Part shown: positions 36,801 to 48,800 of the stretch, one piece after another | Position numbering within the stretch: the first letter of the stretch is position 1 | Layout: every line of letters begins with the position of its first letter | Source: Branchiostoma floridae | Lineage: Eukaryota > Chordata > Leptocardii > Amphioxiformes > Branchiostomatidae | Length of the DNA: 64,000 nucleotides | Assembly: GCF_000003815.2 (NCBI RefSeq) | Contig: NC_049987.1 | Coordinates: forward strand, 17,959,959 to 18,023,958 | Direction of reading: 5' to 3' | Program-made: the position numbers and the translations under genes | The notes under the pieces: generated by a model | The model's input: only the letters and a program-made list of their open reading frames with translations | Databases searched by the model: none | Told to the model about the DNA's origin: nothing

Positions 36801-39800
36801 GTGCCCAAGCTAGATCCCTTGATCTGTACGGAAGACACCACTGTGACAACAAAGACGGGTTCCAGACCACCCGATGGTACAGATTCATGGGGGAGGCAGG
36901 CACAACCATGCCGACGAAACCACCACCTTCTTCCCACCGCTGCGGCTCGGACGCCCCCGTCTGGATGAATGGTATCAACCCGACGTACGAAGACGGGGTG
37001 GTCGAGCGCCAGGTTTGCGCACGGTTTGATAAGAAAATATGCAGATGGAGGTGGAACATACGCGTAAAGCGATGTCCCGAGGGTTTTCTCATCTACAAGT
37101 TGAAACCAGTGAAAGCCTGTAGTCTGACGTATTGTGGTCTAGGTAAGGAAATAATCATTCTTCTACGCAGAGACATCCAACGGCGCCAACAAAACCGCTT
37201 CTTGTCTGTACTCTGCTATCTCTACCATCACCATCAGTTCCTGACCGCCCTGCTTATAAATATTAATGAGCTTATATATGCGAGATCCCTTTTGAAAAGT
37301 GAAAGGCCTATTCTCTGATTCGCTGACAACCGGTATGTGGCGACACCCACAGGAACTGACGGGGATGTTTGAGATGGCAGATTAAAGACAAGAGGCGGTT
37401 TGCTGGTATCATTGTATGTCTCTATGTAGGAGAAATGATCAGTTTTAACGTTTAAACGCTTACCTGTACTTAGACCAGTAGACCTCCCTCCCAAGTCCCA
37501 AATCTATATATCAGATGTTCTATATGTTCTAAAGGTTTGTCTTTAGGCTTGATCTTGTTGTTCTGTATACTTAAAATGTTTAAGTTGATTTTGTGCATTC
37601 TTTGAGAAGTGTATGTGCCAGGCAGCCAGTATCAGCTTAGGTGCTAGGTTTGCCATGTATTGCATTGTCTATAATTTCAAAAAAATATATAATGTAATGG
37701 TGTTATTTGTGTATGTATCCATTGAGATTTCTGACAAGGCATTGCAATTCAATTTAGAATGGAATTGCCGTTTTTTTACACCTGCTTTCTTTAGTGATTG
37801 TGTATAAAATGTTATCCACATGCAAATGAAATTACGTGCTCCACAGGCATTCAAAATATGACGGTTGATGACGTCACCAGGCCTGCATCAAATGAGGATG
37901 AAGATGGCTCTGGTGCGTTGGACAATCGCAAAGAAGATGGTACGTGACTTATCCACCTATGGAATTGCTACTTAAACTCTTATCGCCATCTGTGTCGATA
38001 ATAAGCCGGTAAATAGATGTGGGTGTACAGAAATAGCAAAATAGAACGAGATAGAACGAAATGGAGCTATTCCATTTCGTTCTATTTCAAACTTTCTGTA
38101 CATCGATAGATATCACATTCGTATTTGTGGAATATCAGTCGCCCATTCATTTAAATTTAAAAGAAAACTTGTCAACGGTTTTTCCTAGATGTGAAAACTT
38201 TCTTTGTAAACACTTGAAGATCATTACGAGTGAATACCTAAAACAGGCCAAACAAAAGACAATTTGAATTTTGAATCTTTGCCACCTATCTATGATAGAA
38301 AGTGATTTTATTAGCAGCGCGCAAATTTAAACTTTATACCGTCAGTTGTTGCACCGTAGAAACGGTTGATGTCTTAATGGATCTCTCGGTTTCATTTCTT
38401 TTTTTTTCTTGTTCTGCAGTTCATCCCGCCTGTCACCACTACATTACTTTGGATGAGCCACAGAGAAGCGTACACTATCAAGTAGATCCAAACACAGCTA
38501 CAAACACTCTTCTATGCGACAAAAGAAGCGGGTTGCAGCATGGGTCTTGGTACCGCTTTGTGGGGGAGGGGGGTGTCATCATGGCGACGGAGCGCCCCCT
38601 ATCGACTCATCGCTGCGGTACACACGCTCCTGTTTGGATGAGAGGACCGCATCCAACCATAGAGGAAGGTGTCGTCACCCGGACAGTGTGTGCGTTTTGG
38701 GATGGCAACGATTGCAAGTGGTCTTGGGAAATCAAAGTTTTGTCGTGTCCCGGAGATTTCTTCGTCTACAAGCTGAGAAAAGCAACACAGTGTATTCTGG
38801 CTTACTGTACAACAGGTAAGATTGCTAAACTTTATATTAATTTGTATGATTTTGTTTGTGTACATATGATAAGGGTCTCATGTATTAGCTAGTTCTTTGC
38901 GTTATGGCTGTGTATAATTTGTAAATTGTAATATATTGCATGCACTGTTAGTCAAAGAACCTACGTTTCTAACTTTTAGCTTTACTCTGGTGTACTTAAT
39001 TTTGTTTTCCAAAACTCAAAATTAACCACTAACGCAACATTAATGACCATAAGGTCTTTGCATTCAATGACTTGTGGCTTGTTTTTTTTAAGCTTTAAAG
39101 TGAAATATTGCAACAGCAAACTTTTTATACGCTTTTTCTATAATCACAGATGGAGCCCCACAGACGACAGTGCCTTCCCCTACACCTTCCATGTCTGTTG
39201 AATTATTGAATGATGAGGATGATGAAACTGGGTCTGGGGAGCCGCACTTTGAAGGTGAGAGAAAGAAAGTTTTAGTTCCTTTTCTAAAGATTGTTCACTT
39301 ATGTGAGGATCCATGAAAATTATAATATCCGTTCACGGTTTTATTAGTTTGGAAAGTCACTGCATAACAAATCAGAAGCTTCACAATTCATAACCAAGAC
39401 AAACTAACTGTTACAGCCGACGTTTGGGACCGCATCTGTAGCAGCGACGCCTATAGCTGCAGTGCACGTTGAACCAGCCAGAATTACCCTGAGAAAGGTG
39501 ACAGACGGTCACTGACACGTTGGCTGAGAGTTTATGTCTTGGTTGTTGATTAAGCTATTAAAGACCCTTGTTATCTGGAGAGGGCAATGGTTTGACATAA
39601 GGTTAAATGTTTTCGTCCCTCGTCAGACGTACCTGCAACTGAAAGCCCTGATAACGCAAAAGATGTGGGCGCTGGATCACCTCACACCCCAGGTGAGATA
39701 TAAGACCAGATATTCATTTTACACAATATCCTCCTATTGCATACACGTTTATGGCAATCTCCCTGTTCAGATGTTAACCTTTTTAGCTGGTCACCCTGAT

Positions 39801-42800
39801 ACGACATAAGTGTATTTGTAGCGTTCATCTTGTGTTGGCCTTGGAGGTCCATCCAGGCCGATACTGATGTCAATAATGAGAAAGTGAAAGGGATCATAGC
39901 CCAAACCTGAGGCAAGTGCGTCCGCACACTAGGCTTACGGTGGCCCTGGGATCGGGTCTCCTTCCTGGCTTTTCTTTCCCGGCTTGTCGTTTGCGATCCA
40001 GCTCATCAAGTCTGTTTTTGTTGAAGGTTTTCACTCTTTTGAGAACAGCAAGCCACCAGCAGCATAATGTTAAAATGGCAAAGTTCTCGATGTGAGATGC
40101 TTAATACAGCCAGAGAGAACTTCAATGAGCCCTTGAAGTGTTTATAGCGGGGTCCAACATGATCTCAGTATACGTACAGTACTAGCTTTCATCTAGAAGT
40201 AATGATGAAGTTCAAACCTTGTTCTGGATAATTCAGTTGTTATGTAATAGTTACCCCATGGGCGGGGCGAGTTTTCTGTGTATATCGCCAGGCCCGCCCA
40301 CCGAGGGGAGACTAGAAATCCCCGAGGTGTCGGGCCTTGTGATATACACAGAAAACGAGCCCAAGGCCATGGGGTAACTAACTTAGCCCATGGCATACTT
40401 CCCCGAAGCTTTTCTAGTTCATCAGCTTTACAAAATGTTACTTTATTTTGTCCTAAAAGTCCACAATCTTTCTTGTTATTGCTTGAAAAGCTGTGACAGA
40501 CTGTCAGGCTGTAACAACACAAGGTCATTAATCTTGTCAAGACCTTCCTGGGCAAGGTACCTGGAGAGACATAAAGTCTGCTCATATTCCTCTGGGCAAT
40601 TAGAAGTCAAGCATAGGATTGGTCAGTTATCACATGACACTATTCTGGTCCCAGAAGAAGGTCTCAAAGGTAAGCAAGGATTGGTCAGAACGGGTCACAT
40701 GCGTATAGCACCCACACTTTTCAGGCTGATATCACCACAGTTTTCTTGATATCACCACAGTTTTTTCCTCATTTGCATGAAATAGCAGCACACTTTATTT
40801 CGTAGCACCATACTATGTGGATATATCAACAGAGAATGGGGGCTCCTCATTGGCTGAGGGGAAGTAGCCATGGGCTAATGATGTTTTGTCCTCTTTATAG
40901 AGCGCAGGACGTCATACCTAACTCATCACAAGGGATGGGACTACTACAAAGTACCTGTGATCGGAAAGATGACATCAGCCAACGTGAAGGCAGCCTGCGA
41001 GGCAGCCGGGTACGTGACACCTTGTTCAGGAGACAGCGATTGCATGCATTCCTCGTCGGAGTGCGTCCTTACGGGGTTGGAAGACTGCTACAACCCGATG
41101 AATGAAGTAGCTCAAGAGATGTGTGGTACTAGACCATACGGCTGTGCAAAGCTGCAGGGCGTTTACCAGTACATGAACACGTGGAGTAAAGGCGCCGCCT
41201 GTGGTGTAGAGTCAAAACTGTGGTGTACGATTGGTTCTAAATGGGAGGACCGGTACGCCTTCTGTGCAGGTATTTATGTCATCTTCATTTTATAGAAAAC
41301 ACTGCTATTTTTACCTCCATGAAATGTCATGGAGGTTATATTTTACCCTGCGTTTGTGTGTCTGTCTGTCTGTCTGTGTGTTTGTGTGTGTGTGTGTAAA
41401 CAAGATAACTCATGAATGGCTGGGTGGATTGGTTTCATACTTGGTGTGTTGGTAGTGTGTGATAAAAGCTGGAAATGATTAGATTTTGGGCCCCCTAGCG
41501 GCTCCCCTTGGTACAGCAGCGCAACTTCCGGCTTTGCTATTTCGGTGTTCTGAACATGCTATGGTCACGATTTTTGAGTGTTAGATAGCTCTTGTGCTCA
41601 GGAAGAAATGACATAAGTTTGGGCCTCCTAGCGTCTAGTTTTGGGATAGCAGGGGCATTTTTGTCAAAAACTTCTGAAGAGGATAACTCAAGAAGGGAAC
41701 AAAGGATTTTCATGATTTTTGGTATGTAGGTACCTTAGACAGTATTGTACACGATAAAGTACTAATTATGCAAAATAGGAGTACATTTGCATAATTAATG
41801 AGAATATTCTATAATAGCAGTTTTTTCAATGTATCTCTTGTTTCAGACATGCTATGGTCTTGACATTTAGGTGGTAGATAGCTTTTAGTGCCATGACAAA
41901 TTGGGGCAAGTTTCAGTCCCCTAACATTTAATTGTGGAACTGCAGGGGCATTTTTGTCAAGACACTTCAAAGAGGATAACTGCGGAAAGGAACGACGGAT
42001 TGCCATCATTTTAAGCATGCAGGTAGCTTGGGCAAAGATGTTCATAATGATATGCATGTTATGCAAATGAGGACTTAATTTGCATAATTAATGAGGAAAC
42101 TGTATAGTTCCATTGTTTTCAATAACTGGACCTCAATACATCTAACACATGCTAATTATGATAGGTGAAATATAAGCAGATACGGTAATATGTTAATGAG
42201 GACTTTATTTGCATAATTTATGTAAAAAATTGCAAAACCACTTTATGATTCATAATGGGAATTTTATAATTGTGACATGTGTACGTTAGTCAATGATGAA
42301 CAACACCATGCATAAATTATGTTAATGTGTTAGTCAATTGCATGAAATTTATGAAAGCTCTAAATTTTCATGGAGGTATGAGGTCGCCGAACTCTAGTTT
42401 ATGTTATTTTCAGTAGTACTGTAGTACCTATCGTGATACATCAGTGGTACAGTAGTACATATAACGATACTTTAGTACAGTTGTACTTATAATACATCAT
42501 TGATACAGTGGTACATGTAAAGATACATCAGTGGCACAGTACGTAGTATGATGATACATCGGTGGTACAGTACGTAGTACCAATAATGATACATCAGTGA
42601 TACAGTAGTACATGATAATGATATCATTGAAGTCAGTAGAACAGCAATAGCACAGTGGTACCTGTAATAGTACATCGGCAGTACAGCAGTACTTAAAATG
42701 ATGCATCAGTAGTACAGCAGTAAGCGTACTTATAATGATGCATCAGTAGTACAGTAGTACATACAGTAGTACATACAATGGTACATCAGTAGTACAGCAG

Positions 42801-45800
42801 TACTTATAGTGATGCATCAGTAGTACAGTAGTACATACAATGGTCAGTAGTACAGCAGTACGTATAATTTTACATCAGTAGTACTGCTGTATAGTGCCAT
42901 TTTCAGGCTTCATTTTAGAATGTATGATTACAAGAGCACAAGGATTACTTGTACAACTGTCATCATTGTTTTATTGCATATTATTCTGTTGTAGACTGGA
43001 ACGCTACAACCGCTACACCCCAAGCTACAACCGCTGCACCCCAGACTACAACCACTACAGCACCGGCTACAACTACCGCTAGAGATTCAAGTAAGTAAAC
43101 ATAAATTTCATGTGACGCTGTCGTTGTAGTTTTGTAAGCATTCCCTTGTAATTGTATCGTATGTTTGCATATGTACAATTCTAAAGTATACAATTCAGCG
43201 TCTTCTGTGCATGCAATGTATTTTAGTGTTCGTGGATTGAACCAATAAACCAGTTACATATTTTCTGTTTGGTAGGAAACTGCTGTGGTAAGATTTTGCG
43301 ACAGGCGACGGAAGTAGTTGACCAGTCCAGCGACTACAGAGTTCCAGATGGCTGGACTATGTGCTACATCGACGAACGTGACACCGCACATCACAAAACC
43401 CCGTGTCGGGACCTGCTCCAGGGTATTCCCGGCTACGAAGATGCGGAAGAACTGCTCGCAGCCGGGGGAAACTTCGGGTGCTGGCACGGTACCACGGGTA
43501 ACTCTCACGGACCGGCTTTCGCAACGAATAATGTCATTGAGAACAGCTGTAAAGATGGTGTGCAACAGGAGACACGACTGAAATCGTGGAACGTTCGAAC
43601 AACAACACTTGGCGTCTGCATCAAAGGCATCACTTGTGGTTAGTATTTCATAACTATTGTTAAACTGAAGTGAGTGATCAAGATACTTGAAATATCGAGA
43701 AAGTTCAGACATCCAGATACTAAGATATACCAAAAAGCAGTTACTCAAGCAACTGGATATGATTTTTAAAATGGCCAGATGTTTCAGACAACATCCAATG
43801 TCTTTCGCCAGTAGCACAGTCTTTCTACAGTAGATACTGCCTTAAATGACTTATCGTTTTCAAAGATATGTCAAACGTGGCCAAAAAATTTCTCCAAACA
43901 AACCGATAGCAAGTTTACATTGTTACTGTGTTTCGGATAATTTAAATGTTTAACTGTACAATCTTTACACCGAAAATGTCATACTGTCTTGTCCATGTGT
44001 ATTATAGAATGGTAGCCACTAGTGTGTTTGTAACAACTATAAACATTTCCTTATTATAAGCGATTAGAGCTTAAGGTGCCAACTCAAAACTACTTATGGT
44101 AACAGATGGCATTAAGCTATTCGTCTGTCCTCACTTTTGCAGATGAAGCCCCAGAGACGACAGTTCCTCCTCCTATACCTTCCATACCTGATGAAGTACT
44201 GAGTGATGATGAGGATGATGTTGGGTCTGGGGAGCCGGATGACAAAAGTAAGATTTATTTACAATACCTGATGAGACGTTATACACAATAATTGATATTC
44301 CCAACAGTTAAAATGCAAGTCCAAAATTTTTGCTCATCGACACTCGAGAGCATCTTAGAAAGTAAATCGCAATGGATTTACAACGGTAATTGATTTGTAT
44401 ACCAACGGTTGTACATTCTACTTATTATTCATATAATACTGGCTCTAATAAACCCTTTGGGCTGGCCTAACTCTTCTGCTATTTGAGTCCAACGTTGTTA
44501 GAGAGCGTAGAACACAATGAGGAAATTGACAAAGACTGTAACTTTTACAAAGCTAGTAAAGCTTTGTCTTTATGGATCTACGTATTCAAACTTAACGTTT
44601 GACACCCTACGTTATCACACCTTTAAGTGCTTTTGAAATATTTCATTTTAGGATATTTTCATTTTCTTATAGCCAGCCTTTAACTCTAACCTGCTTACGT
44701 TTCGACGCCTAACATGCATTTTTCTCATCAGAGCTTCTGACTTGGGTACTGCTTATCGTCTGCTATATGCATCTGGAGCCAAAGTAGGTGGCGCTTTTGC
44801 AGCAAGAACACAATCCCATCATGACTATCTTTGTACACCCCCTCCTTCACCCCACGTTTTACTACATTTATATACAAAAGCTCTCTACCAACCTGATGCG
44901 ATTATCTTCGTATATTTTATTCTTCTTTTTTTCTTCTATTTCTAGTCACCAGAAAGAATCTAGCTCTTGGCAAAAGAACGAAGCAGTCGTCTCTCTGGGA
45001 CGCGGGGTACTCGCAGAACGCGGTTGACGGTGACCGCAGCACTAACTGGTACAGTGGGTCCTGTACTCACACCGAGGTCACCCTTCGTGACAACGTCTGG
45101 GACATCGGCACAACAGATCCCTGGTGGTACGTGGAACTCGAATCCTCGCATCCAATCGGAAAAGTCGTCATCGTGAACCGAAGATCACCGAAACACTCCG
45201 TAACCTCACGAATTAATCCGTTCGAGATTCGTATCGGGAATTCGAAAGACGTGACGGCGAATCCGAAGTGTGGAAGGCGACATGTTTTCCCCGGGGATGA
45301 AGACGTGATGGAGGTATCGTGCGGAGGGATACAGGGAAGATACGTCGGGATACGCCTCCCCGGAGAGAACAGAATCCTGACTCTGTGTGAGGTTGAAGTA
45401 TATGCAGGTGAGAAATGTTTGAAAAAGTATGGATCAATAAGTGGAATATTACTGATCTCAAAAAAGATATTCAATATCCATTCTGACTGACACAAAATGT
45501 TGACACTGGACACCGGACACTTGTTATTAGAAATTTGCATGTAGGTATACTACTATAAATTGTGTGTATACAAATACGTTTCTACAAATTAATAGCCATG
45601 TGATTTTGGTCCCATACAAACCTTTGAGTTACCTTATGTTGTTGTACACAGATGAAAATGCACTGCCAACAACTGTACCATTTCCTAGTGATGATGAAGA
45701 CGATGTAGGTTCCGGTGATTCAGGTAAGGAGAAAGTCTAGCTTAACATCGTATATTGCGAACGGTACATACACATGGTCCCGAGCAAATTAATATAAAAT

Positions 45801-48800
45801 GGCACATGTACTTAGGCCTCTGTTAATGCCTGTTGATTGTTTATAACTCGCCCTGACTGTTTAAGTGGGCACATCGCACAATCAGTAAGCGGTATTAAAA
45901 TACTGAATAAACCACCGAGTGAGCGAAGTAAACGTCCTCTTTGACATAGGTTTTCTTTGTTCTGTTTCAGTTGATGATGGACCTTGTACCAAACACTATA
46001 AATTTGATGATGCATGGAGAGATGTAAGCAATGGTCGTGATAATAAGTGCGACAGGAGTGGTGACCTAAAGCATGGTGAATGGCATCGCTTCTCGGGAAG
46101 TAGAGGCAGCATGATGATACCCACGGAGCGCCCCCTAACGACTAATCGCTGCGGTACACACGCGCCCGTTTGGATGAAAGGAAAGCTTCCAACCGTAGAG
46201 GAGGGTGTTGTCACCCGAGCTGCGTGTGCGTTCTGGGGCGAGGATGAATGCAACTGGTCTTGGGACATTGACGTCATGGCATGCCCTGGTGGTTACTTCG
46301 TCTACAAGTTACCAAAACCTCCAGTTTGTCATCTTGCTTACTGCACAACATGTGAGTTTTCTATCGCTTACCCATAACCTGTGGTTTCACAGATGCTATG
46401 TGGGTTCCAGTTACTCGACAGTTCTCCAACAGAAGCCGGCTAGCCACCGAATTTAAAAATAGTCCTGGTTCTCCTTCCGAGGATAACTGAGAACTGAGTT
46501 GCTTAGTACACATCCATTTCATAATGTGTGACGTAGGCGCCGTTTTTCGGAAGTCTGTTTCAGCCCCCGTTATCTCTTAATGATATTTCCATAATATAAA
46601 CACAGATGAACTTTTGTAGCAAATGTACTTGGCTAACCATCCAATATGGCGGACAATGCATACGTCGTAATCACGTGATTTCATATAATCTTTACGTTGA
46701 GTTAGAAGTTGCTTGGCATTGTTGATCTATATAGAATGGGATAGCTGATTAATGAGACAAGAATAAAGTTTCATTCAGTTTATGTTTTCTGCAGATGATA
46801 CTCCACAGCCTTCGCCAACAATGATTCCGGCCATATCTGACGGTTCGCTGAGTGATGATGAGGATGAGGTTGGGTCAGGGGAGCCGGACGATAAAGGTAA
46901 CACCCAAGACAAGCTATCTGATTATTATTCATGTTGTTGTACATTGATGTTTTTAATCTGCATGCACTAATATTGACACACCCCTCCCAAAAAATTACAA
47001 CACAACATCTTATAACTTAGCAATATCAAGTAATGAAGATGCATGGATTGTAACTTTTACGAAATCTGAGATGTTTGTACTTACCTCCGCGAATCGAATG
47101 GTGCTGTTTTATTCTGTTTGTGTTTATTCACTGCTACACTATGTAAATTCTAAGCACGTCCCACGACAGGTCTGACAGGAAGTGAAGTCAAAGTTGCTAG
47201 AATAGGGTACCAAAATTAAAGCCTGCCCCGTTTCCTCTCTTCGTTTTTCTACAATAGGGCAGACACGTGGTCCTATTTATGGAAACTAGTGGGGAAATAC
47301 ACATACAGAAGCTGAAATTAAAAGACGTTAACATTAATAAGGAGCTGCAGTTGTATCTTATTACCTCAATGAAATGTCCTGGAGGTTATGTTTTCACTAG
47401 CGTTTGTCTGCCTGTCTGTTTGTCTGCCTGTCTGTCTGTGTACAAGATTACTCAAGAACGGATGAATTGGTTTCATACTTGGTGTGTTGGTGGGGTGTGA
47501 TGAAAGCTGAAAATGATTAGGTTTGGGCCCCCTAGCGGCTTTCCTTGGTACTGCAGTGCAATTTCCGGTATCTATCTCGTGCTCTGAACAAGCTATGGTT
47601 ACGAGTTTTGAGTATTAGACACCTCGGTTTACTTCATCACACCAACAATACAATATCTCGCCACAGATGTAAACCCACAAACAACAATGCCATCGACGAC
47701 GACGATTCCTACCCCAACTGAAGATCCATCCAGTGATGCTAATGAAGACGATGCTGATTCCCGGAGAGTTGAGGGTTCAGTTTTACTNNNNNNNNNNNNN
47801 NNNNNNNNNNNNNNNNNNNNNNNNNNNNNNNNNNNNNNNNNNNNNNNNNNNNNNNNNNNNNNNNNNNNNNNNNNNNNNNNNNNNNNNNNNNNNNNNNNNN
47901 NNNNNNNNNNNNNNNNNNNNNNNNNNNNNNNNNNNNNNNNNNNNNNNNNNNNNNNNNNNNNNNNNNNNNNNNNNNNNNNNNNNNNNNNNNNNNNNNNNNN
48001 NNNNNNNNNNNNNNNNNNNNNNNNNNNNNNNNNNNNNNNNNNNNNNNNNNNNNNNNNNNNNNNNNNNNNNNNNNNNNNNNNNNNNNNNNNNNNNNNNNNN
48101 NNNNNNNNNNNNNNNNNNNNNNNNNNNNNNNNNNNNNNNNNNNNNNNNNNNNNNNNNNNNNNNNNNNNNNNNNNNNNNNNNNNNNNNNNNNNNNNNNNNN
48201 NNNNNNNNNNNNNNNNNNNNNNNNNNNNNNNNNNNNNNNNNNNNNNNNNNNNNNNNNNNNNNNNNNNNNNNNNNNNNNNNNTTCTCCCTTTAAATAATCT
48301 TTCTCATAATTTCAAATCCTATCAAATGTTATGAGATCTAATCTTGGACAAGAGCCTTTCAAATACTATTAATACAAAACATTTAGGATAGGTGTAAGAG
48401 ATTTAAAATTGATTTGTCATCTTTGCACATCCAATGCGTGCATTTTATGACCTATCCGTCCGCTTTTCTTTCAATAACAGATGATCGACTAGCTTGTGAG
48501 AAACACTACGTATTAAACGAGCCATGGAGAAGTGTGCGAACTCACAGGGAGAGAGACCACAAGTGCGACCAGAGAACTTTGATAAAGCATAACCACTGGT
48601 ATCGATTCATGGGAGAAGGAGGCACCATGATACCAACGCAACGCCCTCCAGCGACACATCGCTGCAGTACACACGCGCCCGTTTGGATGAAAGGAAAGCA
48701 TCCAACCGTAGAGCAAGGTGTGGTGAGAAGAAGGGTGTGCGCATTCTGGGAAGAGGAAGAGTGCCATTGGTCATGGAAGATCAACGTCAGGGCATGCCCC

